DNA of 64,000 bases, taken from NCBI GenBank assembly GCA_027487555.1, contig JAIYDI010000020.1:62001-126000 (forward strand), in the 5' to 3' direction. Shown in pieces: positions 33,130 through 43,518 of this stretch; within the stretch, counting starts at the first letter, position 1, and each line of letters starts with the position of its first letter. The translations under genes and the position numbers were made by a program. The stretch is from Hyphomicrobiales bacterium (lineage in GTDB: Bacteria > Pseudomonadota > Alphaproteobacteria > Rhizobiales > Devosiaceae). The notes under the pieces were generated by a model. That model did no database searches. It saw only the letters and a list, made by a program, of their open reading frames with translations, and was not told the origin of the DNA.

Positions 33130-34317
33130 CTACCAGGCCGGGAATGGGTCAGGCAACGCAGCCCAATGTTCTGGCTCCATCTGTCGCGCCGGCACGAGGC
33201 AATTGTCGAGCGCTCTGCGAATGGCGGCTTCGTGCATGGCCGCCGTCCCGATGAAGACCAGTTCCTGTCGGCGATCACCCCAGATCGGGTCGATATAGGG
33301 GCGCATGGACGCTGCCCATTCGCTGTTGTCCGGCCACCGGCTTTCGGGCACTGCCGCCCACCATAGGCCGCGCCGTTGCGTGCGCACCAGAGCTCCAGCC
33401 TGGCTCAACTCCCCGACATGCATCGGACGTGTGGCAAGCCAGAAGAAGCCCTTGGCACGCACCACTCCATCCCAGCCCGACTTGATGAAGCGGTCGAGCA
33501 GCAGAGGATTGAAGGGACGCCGTGCCCGATAGACGAAAGAGCGGATGCCATATTCCTCTGTCTCCGGCACGTGGTCCCGGAATCCATTCAACTCCTTGAA
33601 CCATAGAGGATTGTTTTCGGCACGCTCCAGGCTGAACAGTCCGGTGTTCAGCACCCTATCGAGCGGAACCTGCGAGAAATCGGTCTCGATAATCTCGGCC
33701 GAGTTGTTCAGTGCCTTGATGATGGTGCGGGCGGCCTGCAGGTCAACGCTTGTTGCCGTCGACACCTTGTTGAGGACGATCACATCCGCAAACTCGATCT
33801 GCTCGACGAGCAGGTCAACCAGCGCCCGCTCGTCGCCATCACCCGCTGTCTCGCCCCGGTCGCGCAGAAAGTCCTGCGAGCCGTAGTCGCGCAGCAGGTT
33901 GGCTGCGTCCACCACCGTTACCATCGTATCGAGGCGAGTGAGATCCGACAGGCTTGCTCCGCTCTCGTCGCGGAAGTCGAAGGTCGTTGCGATCGGCAGC
34001 GGCTCGGCGATCCCGGTTCCCTCGATCAGCAGGTAGTCGTAGCGCCCGTCCTCGGCCAGGCGGCGCACTTCGGTCAGAAGGTCGTCGCGCAGAGTGCAGC
34101 AGATGCAGCCGTTCGACATTTCCACCAGCTTTTCGTCGGTCCGGCTGAGGTTGCCTCCTCCGTCGCGTACCAAGGCCGCATCGATGTTCACCTCGCTCAT
34201 GTCGTTGACGATGACCGCGACCCGTCGCCCCTCGCGGTTGTTGAGGATGTGATTCAGCAGTGTGGTCTTGCCGGCCCCAAGGAAGCCAGACAAAACGGTA
34301 ACGGGAAGCTTGCGCAT
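33130..34317 (-). CDS. G3E-family GTPase (COG0523, CobW/ZigA-like zinc metallochaperone)
   Basis: 395 residues. P-loop [10 protein letters not shown] (residues 11-20), the metal-binding CICC (71-74), [13 protein letters not shown], and NKVS in place of the usual NKxD (G4); a CobW C-terminal domain follows (about 270-385, [19 protein letters not shown]). COG0523 GTPases deliver metal, often zinc under starvation. An 18-base Zur-like palindrome 42 bases upstream (34359-34376) supports a zinc role. Gene stands alone; metal specificity is inferred. Confidence 0.9.
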   Translation of the reverse strand: MRKLPVTVLSGFLGAGKTTLLNHILNNREGRRVAVIVNDMSEVNIDAALVRDGGGNLSRTDEKLVEMSNGCICCTLRDDLLTEVRRLAEDGRYDYLLIEGTGIAEPLPIATTFDFRDESGASLSDLTRLDTMVTVVDAANLLRDYGSQDFLRDRGETAGDGDERALVDLLVEQIEFADVIVLNKVSTATSVDLQAARTIIKALNNSAEIIETDFSQVPLDRVLNTGLFSLERAENNPLWFKELNGFRDHVPETEEYGIRSFVYRARRPFNPLLLDRFIKSGWDGVVRAKGFFWLATRPMHVGELSQAGALVRTQRRGLWWAAVPESRWPDNSEWAASMRPYIDPIWGDRRQELVFIGTAAMHEAAIRRALDNCLVPARQMEPEHWAALPDPFPAW

Positions 34318-34358
34318 GGAATACCTCGTTCGTTCGGGTCGTCTTCATGACCCGATGC

Positions 34359-34376
34359 GTAACGTAATAACATTAC
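34359..34376. promoter_or_regulatory. Candidate Zur box upstream of the G3E GTPase
   Basis: GTAACGTAATAACATTAC is an 18-base imperfect palindrome (7 of 9 pairs) resembling the AT-rich Zur operators of alphaproteobacteria. It lies 42-59 bases before the GTPase start, in promoter position. Confidence 0.65.
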
Positions 34377-34448
34377 ATACACGAACTGCAACACCCCAGA
34401 TCGAACCCGACGCTGCGCCTAGGAAGACCTTGTATCGCGCCCTGTGAC

Positions 34449-35096
34449 CTAGAACGTCAGGCGGCCGACCAGTTCGTCATAGGGAACTTCCACGGCCTTC
34501 ACATAAGCTGGCCGTTCGCGCAACCGCCGATGCCAGGCCGTCACATTGGCGAAGGACCTCCGCGAGATATCCATTGTGGTCCAGCGATAGAGCCCGATAC
34601 CGGCGATCAGGTCGGCGTAGGTCAACTTATCCCCGGCAAGGAACGGCACATCGGCAAGCCGTCCGTCAAGAATCTCGAACTGCCGCTCCGCATTCGCGAT
34701 CGCCTTGCCGATGTCGTCCGGCTTCTGCTCGGCCGCCGGCGTCCGCACCTTCGCGGCAAAGACCGCGCTCCAGCTCGGCTGGAACGTCGTCGCTGTCCAG
34801 TCCGCCCACTGGTCCACTACGGCGCGCTCCCGCGCTTCCACCGGAAACAGCAACCCGGAGCCATACTCGGCGCTCAAATAGCGCACGATGGCGTTGCTCT
34901 CCCACAGCACTAGCTCGCCGTCGCGAATGGTCGGCACCAGCCCATTTGGGTTCATGGCACGATAGTCCGGCGTGTTCGTGCCCTTCGCGAAGCCGCCCAC
35001 CACCACATGCTCGTAAGGCAGTTCCAGTTCGCCAAGCGTCCAGATCACCTTCTGGACATTCGAAGAGGTCAGTCGCCCCCAAACTGTGATGGCCAT
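34449..35096 (-). CDS. Glutathione S-transferase family protein
   Basis: 215 residues with the thioredoxin-like N-terminal domain ([20 protein letters not shown], and the cis-Pro/glutathione-binding [22 protein letters not shown]) and the helical C-terminal domain ([16 protein letters not shown]). Start ATG 35096 (MAITVWGR) is chosen by homology; an ORF extension of 25 residues is unsupported. It overlaps nothing and diverges from trmFO. Substrate unknown. Confidence 0.88.
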   Translation of the reverse strand: MAITVWGRLTSSNVQKVIWTLGELELPYEHVVVGGFAKGTNTPDYRAMNPNGLVPTIRDGELVLWESNAIVRYLSAEYGSGLLFPVEARERAVVDQWADWTATTFQPSWSAVFAAKVRTPAAEQKPDDIGKAIANAERQFEILDGRLADVPFLAGDKLTYADLIAGIGLYRWTTMDISRRSFANVTAWHRRLRERPAYVKAVEVPYDELVGRLTF

Positions 35097-35148
35097 GATG
35101 TCTCGCCTCTCGTTGCGCGCAGTGATGAGGATTGCTATCTGGCGCAGC

Positions 35149-36552
35149 ATGTCCACACAACCACAACCCATTCATGTCATTGGCGGCGGCCTCGCAGGTT
35201 CCGAAGCCGCCTGGCAGGCCGCCGAAGCTGGTGCCCAGGTTATCCTCCACGAAATGCGACCGGTGGTGAAGACCGACGCGCATTCAACCGAGGGCCTTGC
35301 CGAACTCGTCTGCTCCAACAGCTTCCGCTCCGATGATCATCGGCATAACGCGGTCGGTTTGCTGCACGAGGAAATGCGCCGCTGCGGCTCGTTGGTGATA
35401 CGCGCGGCGGACCGCCATGCGCTGCCCGCCGGCGGGGCGCTCGCGGTCGATCGCGACCATTTCTCGCTCGCCGTCACCGATGCGATCCACAACCATCGGA
35501 ACATCAAGGTCGAGCGCGGCGAAGTCGCCGGGCTGCCGCCCGAGGATTGGCAGAACGTCATCGTCGCCACCGGGCCGCTGACCTCCCCTGCCCTCGCCGC
35601 CGCCATACAGCAGCTGACCGGCGAAGATTCACTCGCATTCTTCGATGCCATCGCACCGATCGTGCATCACGAGTCCATCGATATGGATATCGTCTGGGCG
35701 CAGTCGCGCTACGACAAAGTCGGCCCCATGGGCAATGGCGCCGACTACCTCAACTGTCCGATGGACGAGGCGCAGTACACTCGCTTTGTCGATGCGCTGC
35801 TCTCTGCCCCGCTTCACGAGTTCAAGGATTGGGAGAAGGTGCCGTATTTCGACGGTTGCCTGCCCATCGAGGTCATGGCCGAGCGCGGACGCGACACGCT
35901 GCGTTGGGGCCCGATGAAGCCGGTTGGTCTCACCAATCCACGCAACCCCACGGTCAAGGCCCACGCCATCGTGCAACTCCGTCAGGACAATGCGCTGGGT
36001 ACGCTGTGGAACATGGTCGGCTTCCAGACCAAGATGCGTTACGGCGTGCAGACCGAGATTTTCCGGATGATCCCGGGCCTCGAAAATGCGCAGTTCGCGC
36101 GGCTCGGCGGCTTGCACCGCAACACGTTCCTCAACTCGCCCAAGGTTTTGGGCCGCGACCTGAAACTCAAGGCCATGCCGCGCCTGCGTTTTGCCGGCCA
36201 GGTCACGGGGGTAGAAGGTTATGTTGAAAGCGCCGCGATGGGCCTGATCGCCGGCCGCATGGCCGCCGCCGAAGCCCTGGGTGCGCCACTTGACGCGCCG
36301 CCCGGCACCACTGCCATGGGTGCGCTGGTCAACCACATCACCGGCGGCCATATCGAGGGGGAGGCCTATTCCGGCGCGCGCAGCTTCCAGCCGATGAACG
36401 TGAATTTCGGCTTGTTCCCGCCTGTCTCGATCAGGAAGCCCGAGGGCCATGTCGGCCGCTGGAAATCCACCGAAAAGACCATCGCCAAAAAGGAAGCGCT
36501 GACCGATCGCGCCCTCATCGATATCATGGGCTGGGCGGGGGCACCGAGCTAA
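35149..36552 (+). CDS. trmFO: Methylenetetrahydrofolate-tRNA-(uracil-54-C5)-methyltransferase
   Basis: 467-residue flavoprotein forming m5U54 in tRNA with methylenetetrahydrofolate. N-terminal FAD motif [14 protein letters not shown], then [28 protein letters not shown], and the C-terminal [18 protein letters not shown] with [12 protein letters not shown]. The start ATG 35149 gives the normal N-terminus. Its 3' end overlaps the convergent DUF4153 gene by 29 bases. Confidence 0.95.
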   Translation: MSTQPQPIHVIGGGLAGSEAAWQAAEAGAQVILHEMRPVVKTDAHSTEGLAELVCSNSFRSDDHRHNAVGLLHEEMRRCGSLVIRAADRHALPAGGALAVDRDHFSLAVTDAIHNHRNIKVERGEVAGLPPEDWQNVIVATGPLTSPALAAAIQQLTGEDSLAFFDAIAPIVHHESIDMDIVWAQSRYDKVGPMGNGADYLNCPMDEAQYTRFVDALLSAPLHEFKDWEKVPYFDGCLPIEVMAERGRDTLRWGPMKPVGLTNPRNPTVKAHAIVQLRQDNALGTLWNMVGFQTKMRYGVQTEIFRMIPGLENAQFARLGGLHRNTFLNSPKVLGRDLKLKAMPRLRFAGQVTGVEGYVESAAMGLIAGRMAAAEALGAPLDAPPGTTAMGALVNHITGGHIEGEAYSGARSFQPMNVNFGLFPPVSIRKPEGHVGRWKSTEKTIAKKEALTDRALIDIMGWAGAPS

Positions 36553-38359
36553 ACAGGGAGCCACGCAGGGACGTGATGGCTGGCGCGCCTTGGCCATCTA
36601 GGCGTAGGGTGAGTGCGTCGACCACCAGCCTATACCGGATGTCACCGAGCTCGAAGTCGATCCACGGTTCGACAATACTGGCTCCCTGCCCTCCGTCGCC
36701 AGAACCGAAATGCGTTGCCTGTTTCGCGACCCATTCGGACAGCTCAATCTTCTGAACGATCGGTCCACCCGGAGCTGACGCGATGGCAAGACTATCTGTG
36801 CCGTCGAGTCGCATGAAGTGTCCTGGTATCGCCGCCCTTTGGTCGACGAAGAGGGAGATCGGTCCGAGAGAAGCAGGAGTATCGCGAACGTCCACGGGGC
36901 TCGCCATTGGCACTCTGACCAGATCATTCCAGACCGGCCAAGAGACGGGAGGCGAGGCTTCCGTAACTCCGCCATAGCCAAGTAGCCCCACGGCCGCGGT
37001 CACGCGGTCGCCCGGCGTGCTATTGAGGGTCACACCATGGGCAGCAAGAATATCTGCCAGTACATCGCGGTCTTGGACGAACGGCGACGAGCCAGACTGA
37101 CGCCCACCATAGTCGAGGAATCGCATGATTCGCATTGCCTGGAGGGCCTGAGCGGTCGTCCATGCCGGCGGGAAGCTCGCCCCCTCCTTGCCCGGCAGCG
37201 AGAGGAGAGCATCGAGCCGAGCCGATTGCTGTGCGATCGGCAGGTTGCGGAGATTCCACGGACCAATGGCGAGGATCAGCAAGATGGCAGCCGCCAGCCC
37301 GGGGATCAGCCTGATATCGCCGCGCCGCACCAGGAAAGCGAGTGTCAGTACTACCGCCCAGACGCCGCCCGCCACCAGCAGCACCCGCTGGTCGGTGAGC
37401 CCATAGGCATCAACCCTGATGAACACGGCAAGCGAGTATAGGGCAATCGGCAGCAGCGTCAGCCAGAACCACAAGCGCCGGAACACCCGCACCAGCCAGC
37501 GGTCCCGCATGAAGCGCGGAAAGACCACGAGCCAGGTCGCGGCGCCGGCAATCGCATAGCCCAGCATCATCCAGCCCACTGTGTTGACGGGTATCTGCCA
37601 TGTCACGACGCTCTGCACCGCATAGGCGAGCAGTATGGCGCTATAGATGAGCAGGAACGGGATCAGCAGGAACTGCCCGATGAAGCCGATGGCGCGAGAG
37701 AGGAAATCGGGCTCGCCGGCGGCGTCGCGCTCAACCTCATCGGCGGTGGGAAGCGTCGAAAGCCAGTAGACCGGGGTCAGGAAACCGCCGACTAGCGGCA
37801 TGATCCATTTGCCGAACAGGTCTTCTACGTTCACGCCGAACAGCCGCGACAGCGACGCCTGTATCGCCCATAGCCCCAGCCAGATGAGGCAGAGGCCGAA
37901 TAGCGCCACTATGGCGGTGACGATTGCGCGGTGCGCGAACCACCAATAGCGCTGTTGCGCTGCCTCGCGGGCCTCGCCCCGGCCAATGGCGACAAAAGGC
38001 GAGAGCGTCAGCCACATCGCCCCCACCGGGAACAGCAGCCAGGACAATACCCAATCGGAATTGTCGACCACATGCGCGGCCAGCACGGCTACCGGCAGCA
38101 CCCATGCCGCGACCAGCCCGGACCAGCGCCCGCCGCCGCTTTCAAGCACATTGCGACCCGACGCTGCATAGAGCGCAGCAAGCAGGAAGCCAGCCGTCAG
38201 CACATTGTTCGGCCAATCAAAGGCGTACCAGCCATAGCTGGACGAGTTCGCGGCGAAGATCAGCGCCACCGTCGCCGCAGCGCAGAGGATGACGGCAAAG
38301 CCGTAGCGCCGAACGGTACGCGCAACATCCGGCAGTAGGCGATTGACGTCCAGTTTCAT
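36524..38359 (-). CDS. DUF4153 multi-pass membrane protein
   Basis: 611 residues with roughly eleven hydrophobic segments in the first 375 residues (for example [38 protein letters not shown]) followed by a soluble C-terminal domain of about 235 residues. The N-terminal part fits DUF4153 membrane proteins of unknown function. It follows the secreted-protein gene (38370-39512) by 10 bases, so they are almost certainly one transcript. Both encode a similar C-terminal region ([16 protein letters not shown] here; RFEIDGQAFNMAIS there). Confidence 0.75.
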   Translation of the reverse strand: MKLDVNRLLPDVARTVRRYGFAVILCAAATVALIFAANSSSYGWYAFDWPNNVLTAGFLLAALYAASGRNVLESGGGRWSGLVAAWVLPVAVLAAHVVDNSDWVLSWLLFPVGAMWLTLSPFVAIGRGEAREAAQQRYWWFAHRAIVTAIVALFGLCLIWLGLWAIQASLSRLFGVNVEDLFGKWIMPLVGGFLTPVYWLSTLPTADEVERDAAGEPDFLSRAIGFIGQFLLIPFLLIYSAILLAYAVQSVVTWQIPVNTVGWMMLGYAIAGAATWLVVFPRFMRDRWLVRVFRRLWFWLTLLPIALYSLAVFIRVDAYGLTDQRVLLVAGGVWAVVLTLAFLVRRGDIRLIPGLAAAILLILAIGPWNLRNLPIAQQSARLDALLSLPGKEGASFPPAWTTAQALQAMRIMRFLDYGGRQSGSSPFVQDRDVLADILAAHGVTLNSTPGDRVTAAVGLLGYGGVTEASPPVSWPVWNDLVRVPMASPVDVRDTPASLGPISLFVDQRAAIPGHFMRLDGTDSLAIASAPGGPIVQKIELSEWVAKQATHFGSGDGGQGASIVEPWIDFELGDIRYRLVVDALTLRLDGQGAPAITSLRGSLFSSVPPPSP

Positions 38360-38369
38360 GGGAATGCCC

Positions 38370-39512
38370 CTATTGCCGCTGCGGCTCGGCGCTGCGTTGC
38401 CGCGCATCCTTTATCGGTTGCAGCTCGCCGGAGAGCAGGTCACCCATCAGGCGCTCCAGTGCACTCGAGCCTGCCTCCGGCGAAGCAAAACTAATCGCCA
38501 TATTGAAGGCTTGACCGTCTATCTCGAAGCGGATCAGAGGGTTAGGAATACCTGGCGCGCTAGAGTTCAATAGTGCGCTTGCCCAGGCCGAGATATCGAC
38601 TTGACTGGTGCGGCCGTCCGGCATTGTCACAGTTAGAATGTTGCTCTGAAGCTCGACATCGGCTGGCTGACCTGGCTCCTTCGTTCCGCGAGACGACACG
38701 GCCGTCACACGCCCCAACAAATGTGGCGTTTCCGTAGTATCGAATGGTTGCGTGTAGGGATCGTCGGTAAACCACCTACGGCCTTGTGGTTGCGATTCCG
38801 TTGAGGTTACAGCTTGCGACCATTCTGGACGGTTTCCATAACTTGCCGACGCCAGCAGTATGCCGGACACACTGTCAAGTTCAGGAAACAGATCGTCATT
38901 TATGGTGTCTTTGTACTGATCGTCCTGCATCATATCCGGGCGGTAGACGCGGTTCATCGCAATTGTAACGCCGCTCAGCATATAGCTGAAGTCTTGGCCG
39001 TCGATCGAGAACCTGAACTCGTGTGGCGGGAGTTTCTTTGGCGCTTCACCCAGCAAATCAACGTCCGATTTGGTTGGGGGCGGCAAAATAACCAAGGCAT
39101 CGCGAATGTCGAAGCTGGCAAAACCGTGACCTTCCCACTCGATGGTGACCATCCAGCCGCTACTCGAGATAGAAAACCCACAGACCATTTGGGACAGAAG
39201 TTTGCCGCCGTATGGGGGGCCGCCCCATAGCGAGCCCACCAAATAGGGGTAGTCCTCAACAGGCAGGACAATAGGTTTCGAGGCGCCGTATGCTACGGAA
39301 CCGGTGACCACCTTCCCGCGGTACCACCCACCATCGCCCCCAGAAAGTTCGCGATCCATCGCGGCATAAAGCGTCTTCTGCAAGTCTTGCTGGGCCGCCT
39401 GGAACCCCTTGGGAACCGGGCAATTGAAGTACCGCTCCTCTGAGGACATCGCGGTGCTGGACAGCAGAACCAGCAGAGAAAGCGCCAAGGCAACCACACC
39501 TGAAACACGCAT
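38370..39512 (-). CDS. Hypothetical exported protein, partner of the DUF4153 protein
   Basis: 380 residues with a clear signal peptide (MRVSGVVALALSLLVLLSS, then cleavage near TAMSS). The mature part has no domain I recognise. It contains two similar segments, HEFRFSIDGQDFSYMLSG and IRFEIDGQAFNMAISFAS, suggesting an internal repeat. The start ATG 39512 is chosen to begin the signal peptide, with GAGGG ten bases upstream. Tight spacing to the DUF4153 gene suggests a functional pair at the envelope. Confidence 0.65.
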   Translation of the reverse strand: MRVSGVVALALSLLVLLSSTAMSSEERYFNCPVPKGFQAAQQDLQKTLYAAMDRELSGGDGGWYRGKVVTGSVAYGASKPIVLPVEDYPYLVGSLWGGPPYGGKLLSQMVCGFSISSSGWMVTIEWEGHGFASFDIRDALVILPPPTKSDVDLLGEAPKKLPPHEFRFSIDGQDFSYMLSGVTIAMNRVYRPDMMQDDQYKDTINDDLFPELDSVSGILLASASYGNRPEWSQAVTSTESQPQGRRWFTDDPYTQPFDTTETPHLLGRVTAVSSRGTKEPGQPADVELQSNILTVTMPDGRTSQVDISAWASALLNSSAPGIPNPLIRFEIDGQAFNMAISFASPEAGSSALERLMGDLLSGELQPIKDARQRSAEPQRQ

Positions 39513-39629
39513 GATAATCAAACCCTCGAAATACCTCGAAGTGTTGGCACACATACATGCCTATCTCAAGACAGCCGTGAAATATGCCAGAAGTGCACGC
39601 GTCAGAGTTCGCACCGGCAAGTTGCCCGC

Positions 39630-40460
39630 CTAGCGCCAGGAGAGGAACAGTGCCCCAATCTTCCTCCAGTCCGCCACCGGCTGCGGTACGGCGAAGGGGC
39701 GAGCCAGCGGCAGGTGCCTCAATTCCGCACGAAGGATCGGCGCGATGCCGAAGGCCGGACGCAGCGGCTTCGGAAGCTTGGCAATCGCCACGCTCGCCTT
39801 GGTGAGGTGCTCTCGGGCGAGATCGGCGATCTGCGCCAGCGCCGCATGCAGGCCCTCGCTCTCGGTGCCCGACAGGATCTCGCCGTCGGTGACACCATTG
39901 GCGCCAAGGATATCCATCGGCAGGAAGATACGTCCCTTGCTGGCATTGTAGCCGAAGGCGCGGCTATGCCCGATCAGCGCATCCGCCACCCCGAGATGCC
40001 CTGCGGCATCGCCGGTCTCTACTTCGGCACCGCTGTTCAGAACCATTGCGGCCAGTTGATAGAGCACCGACACCGTCTCGCCGGCATAGCCTTCGAAGCT
40101 CTGCCGGTCCGGCATCGGGTCCTGGTAGAGGTCGAAGCGCCGCGCCGCAATCAATCGCAGCAGCGGAACCGTTGGCAAGCCATAGCCCGCAATGACATCG
40201 AGCAAGACAGCAGCGATCGGGTTCTGCCGCACATTGCCATGCCCCTCGCCCTTCAACGCATCCACCCACCATTGCAGGCGGATTTCCCCCGCTGCCGGCT
40301 CCCGCGCCCGATCGCGGATCGAGGCGACATCCGCCGAAAACGCGAAAAGCGCCTGTATCGCGGGCCTTACGGCCTCTGGCAGGATGAGAGTGGCGAAATA
40401 GCGGTTGCGGTCGGCGTCCTTTAGGTAAGCGGCAACATAGTCGGCATCGGCCGTACTCAT
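39630..40460 (-). CDS. Squalene/phytoene synthase-fold protein, NDUFAF6-like
   Basis: 276 residues of the trans-isoprenyl synthase fold, but both Asp-rich magnesium motifs of true squalene/phytoene synthases are missing (FSADVASIRDRA in place of the first, HSRAFGYNASKGRIFLP in place of the second). The IRLQWWVDAL segment (about 60-69) is typical of NDUFAF6-like proteins, which act in respiratory complex I assembly. It overlaps the NDUFAF3/Mth938-like gene by four bases (ATGA), which strengthens this reading. Not a terpene enzyme, in my view. Confidence 0.78.
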   Translation of the reverse strand: MSTADADYVAAYLKDADRNRYFATLILPEAVRPAIQALFAFSADVASIRDRAREPAAGEIRLQWWVDALKGEGHGNVRQNPIAAVLLDVIAGYGLPTVPLLRLIAARRFDLYQDPMPDRQSFEGYAGETVSVLYQLAAMVLNSGAEVETGDAAGHLGVADALIGHSRAFGYNASKGRIFLPMDILGANGVTDGEILSGTESEGLHAALAQIADLAREHLTKASVAIAKLPKPLRPAFGIAPILRAELRHLPLARPFAVPQPVADWRKIGALFLSWR

Positions 40461-40846
40461 CTGGCATGCTCGACTGCGATCAGTGCCGCAGCAACCGCGC
40501 GCTGCTCTGCCATAAGAACATTATAGGTACGCACGGCGCTGCCGGTGGACACCGCCTCGACGATGATGCCCTTGTCCTTCAGCGCCTTGCGTACGGCCGG
40601 ATCGAAGGCCGTGATCTCCGGCCCCAGTCCGACGAGGAGTACGTCTATCTGGTCGCCGGCTTCAAGCACAGGCGCGAGGCTCGCGACGGTCAGGTCAGCA
40701 ACTGCCACAACTGACCAGGTCCACATGCCGGTCGGCAGGCACAGGAGCGACCCACGATGGCTCACCCCGCCGAAGCGGAATCCACCGTTGCCATAGGCAT
40801 CGATCTGTACCTGCTGAGGCAGATGCCCCTGTCGGTCGTCATCCAT
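40457..40846 (-). CDS. Mth938/NDUFAF3-domain protein
   Basis: 129 residues of the Mth938/DUF498 domain (DAYGNGGFRFGGVSHRGSLLC, VLLVGLGPEITAFDPAVRKALKDKG, VEAVSTGSAVRTYNVLMAEQR). The mitochondrial relative NDUFAF3 assists complex I assembly. ATG 40846 is taken as start; a GTG directly before it (40849) is possible. It lies just after secDF and overlaps the NDUFAF6-like gene by four bases. Confidence 0.85.
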   Translation of the reverse strand: MDDDRQGHLPQQVQIDAYGNGGFRFGGVSHRGSLLCLPTGMWTWSVVAVADLTVASLAPVLEAGDQIDVLLVGLGPEITAFDPAVRKALKDKGIIVEAVSTGSAVRTYNVLMAEQRAVAAALIAVEHAR

Positions 40847-40849
40847 CAC

Positions 40850-43402
40850 TCAGGTCGCGGCGCCGTCGGCGCGGCGTGCCGCCTTTGCCTTCTCGCGGGC
40901 GGCCTCCTCGGCTTCGCTGCGCGGCTTGAGCCCGAAATAGATCAGGATCGGGCCGCCGATGAAAACCGACGAGTACATGCCGAAGATCGAGCCGAAGGTC
41001 ATGGCGATAGTGAAGCCACGGATCGACTCGCCACCGAAGAACACCAGCGGGAACAAGGCCAGGAGTACCGTGAACTGCGTCAGCGAGGTTCGAACGATCG
41101 TCTGGTTGATCGAGAGATTGATGATCTCCGGGATGGACATCTTCTTGTATTTGCGCAGGTTTTCTCGAACGCGGTCCGAAATCACAACCGTCTCGTTAAG
41201 ACTGAGGCCGACAAGCGTCAGCACAGCGGCAATTGAGCTGAGGTTGAACTCCATGCCGGTGAACGAGAACAGGCCCACGGTCATGATCACGTCATGCGCG
41301 GTCGTCGTCACGGCTGCGAGGCCGAACTGCCACTCGAAGCGGAACCACACATAAATGAGGATGGCGACGAGCGAGACCAGCACCGCGATGGTGCCGTTAT
41401 AGGCGAGTTCGCCAGACACGGTGCCGGACACGGCCTCGGTGCGGCGCACTTCGTAGTTGTCAGTCTTCAGCGCCTCGGTAACCTTGGCCACAGCCGCCTG
41501 CTGCACGGCGTCACCGCCGGGCTGCAACTGGATGCGGACGAGCAGGTCCTGCGGGGTGCCGAAGCTCTGCACCTGCACTTCGCCGAGCCCCAGCGGATCC
41601 AGAAGTTCGCGCACCTTCGCCGGGTCCGCGTCGCCCTCGGTCACATGCTGCACCTCAAGCGCCGAGCCGCCGACGAAATCGATGCCGAGGTTGAAGCCCT
41701 TGGTGAAAGCGGACCCGACAGCCAGCACGGTCAAAACGACAGAAACGATGATCGCAACGCGCGACATCTTCATGAAGTCGATCTTTGTGCCATCCGGAAG
41801 GAACCGGAAGTGCTGGATGCGCAGCGTCTTGGGGCGGCGTACACGGTACCAGATCGAGATGAAGAAGCGCGTCACCGTGTAGGCAGTGAAAAGCGACGTA
41901 AGGATACCGAGCGCCAAAGTTACGGCGAAGCCCTGGATCGGACCGGAGCCCAGGAAGTAAAGCACGATTGCCGCAATCAGCTGCGTCAGGTGCGAGTCGA
42001 TGATGGTACCCCAGGCGCGGTGGAAGCCCGCGTCGAGCGACGCGAGGATCGACTTGCCGGCGCGCTGCTCCTCGCGCATTCGCTCGTAAATCAGCACGTT
42101 GGCGTCAACGGCCACACCAATCGTGAGCACGATACCGGCGATGCCAGGCAGCGTCAGCGTGGCACCCAGCCCCGACAGCGATGCGAGGATCAGCACGATG
42201 TTGAGCACCAGTGCCACGTTGGCGAAGACGCCGAACAGGCCATAGGCAATCACCATGAAGGCAAGCACCAGCACCGAGGCAATGATGCCGGCGGTCAGGC
42301 CGGCGCGGATCGAGTCAGCGCCGAGGCTTGGGCCCACTGAACGCTCCTCCACCACGTCGAGGCTGGCGGGCAGTGCGCCGGCTCGGAGGAGCACGGCCAG
42401 GTCATTCGCACTCTGCGCGGTAAAGTTGCCCGATATCTGACCCGAGCCACCGGTGATGGCTGTCTGGATCACCGGGGCGGTGATCACCTTATCATCGAGC
42501 ACGATGGCGAAGCGCTTGCCGACATTCTTGGAAGTGATTTCGCCGAAGGTGATGGCGCCACGGGTGTCGAAGGTGAAGCTCACCACCGATTGGCCGGTCT
42601 GCTGGTCGAATGCCGGCTGGGCGTTGGTCAGCGACTCGCCACCCAACTCGACGTTCTCGTTGAGGAGTTCCGACCCGCCATCCTGTCCCTCCATGATCAC
42701 GTAGCCGGCAGGAACGCCCTGCGCCTCTGCCTGCGCTGCCGTCATGGTTGGGTGCACGAGGTGGAAGGTGAGGCGTGCGGTCTTCGCGATCAGGTCCTTC
42801 AGCCGCGCCGAATCCTCGAAGCCCGGCACCTGGAGCAGAATACGGTCAACGCCCTGCCGCTGGATCGAGGGCTCCGTAGTGCCGACCTGGTCGACGCGGT
42901 TGCGGATGACTTCCATCGACTGCGCAACAAGCGACGACATGCGGTTGTTGATACCGTCGGGCGTGAGCGCCACGACAAGCTTGCCGTCCGCCGTCTCCGA
43001 GAAGGCAAGTTCGGGCACGCCTGCAATGCCGATACCCGTACCGGCGACGTTGTTCTGCAGCTTCTCGATAGCCGCCAATGCGGCACCCTTCTGCGTCGCG
43101 TCGGTCAGCTCGACGGTAAGGGAGTCAGCGCCCGTCGTAATCAGGTTGCCGATTCCATCGGCGCTGGCGAGGACTTGCCGCACCTCACGCCGCAGCGCCT
43201 TGATGCGCTCGGTGACAATCCCGTCCTTGTTCACTTGCAGCAGCAGGTGCGAGCCGCCCTGCAGGTCGAGGCCGAGCACGATACCCGGCTTGGGCAGCCA
43301 GGCCGGCTGCAGATCCTTTGGAAGGAAATTCGGGATCGCCATCAGCAACCCGATGAGGGAAACCAGGGCGATGATGGCGGTACGCAGAGGCGAGAATTGC
43401 AT
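40850..43402 (-). CDS. secDF: Fused protein translocase subunit SecDF
   Basis: 850 residues joining SecD and SecF. SecD part (about 1-520): first transmembrane segment near residues 6-25, LGLDLQGGSHLL, the large periplasmic P1 region, and the membrane bundle with GVAVDANVLIYERMREE. SecF part (about 560-850): NLGIDFVGGSALEV and LSLNETVVISDRVRENLRK. It uses the proton gradient to aid late export through SecYEG. ATG 43402 (MQFSPLRTA) is preferred over a longer frame. Follows yajC. Confidence 0.96.
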   Translation of the reverse strand: MQFSPLRTAIIALVSLIGLLMAIPNFLPKDLQPAWLPKPGIVLGLDLQGGSHLLLQVNKDGIVTERIKALRREVRQVLASADGIGNLITTGADSLTVELTDATQKGAALAAIEKLQNNVAGTGIGIAGVPELAFSETADGKLVVALTPDGINNRMSSLVAQSMEVIRNRVDQVGTTEPSIQRQGVDRILLQVPGFEDSARLKDLIAKTARLTFHLVHPTMTAAQAEAQGVPAGYVIMEGQDGGSELLNENVELGGESLTNAQPAFDQQTGQSVVSFTFDTRGAITFGEITSKNVGKRFAIVLDDKVITAPVIQTAITGGSGQISGNFTAQSANDLAVLLRAGALPASLDVVEERSVGPSLGADSIRAGLTAGIIASVLVLAFMVIAYGLFGVFANVALVLNIVLILASLSGLGATLTLPGIAGIVLTIGVAVDANVLIYERMREEQRAGKSILASLDAGFHRAWGTIIDSHLTQLIAAIVLYFLGSGPIQGFAVTLALGILTSLFTAYTVTRFFISIWYRVRRPKTLRIQHFRFLPDGTKIDFMKMSRVAIIVSVVLTVLAVGSAFTKGFNLGIDFVGGSALEVQHVTEGDADPAKVRELLDPLGLGEVQVQSFGTPQDLLVRIQLQPGGDAVQQAAVAKVTEALKTDNYEVRRTEAVSGTVSGELAYNGTIAVLVSLVAILIYVWFRFEWQFGLAAVTTTAHDVIMTVGLFSFTGMEFNLSSIAAVLTLVGLSLNETVVISDRVRENLRKYKKMSIPEIINLSINQTIVRTSLTQFTVLLALFPLVFFGGESIRGFTIAMTFGSIFGMYSSVFIGGPILIYFGLKPRSEAEEAAREKAKAARRADGAAT

Positions 43403-43440
43403 GCTGGAACGTGATCCCGTTTCGTGCCCCAATTGAGGCA

Positions 43441-43515
43441 GCGCGGCCCGTTTCGGGACCGCGCTCAAGCTTCAGTCATCGGCCGGACGGAATGTCAGGC
43501 CTGGATGGTCCGGCC
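43441..43515 (-). promoter_or_regulatory. Two hairpins between yajC and secDF
   Basis: An 8-bp perfect stem GGCCGGAC (43481-43488) / GTCCGGCC (43508-43515) lies right after the yajC stop, and a second stem GCGCGGCCC / GGG-A-CCGCGC (43441-43464) follows. Neither has a T-run, so a role in mRNA processing or differential expression is likelier than termination. Confidence 0.45.
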
Positions 43516-43518
43516 CGA

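Noticed and set aside
39630-40460. Phytoene or squalene synthase for carotenoid/hopanoid synthesis
   Set aside because: Both magnesium-binding Asp-rich motifs are absent and no other terpene genes are nearby; an NDUFAF6-like role fits better.
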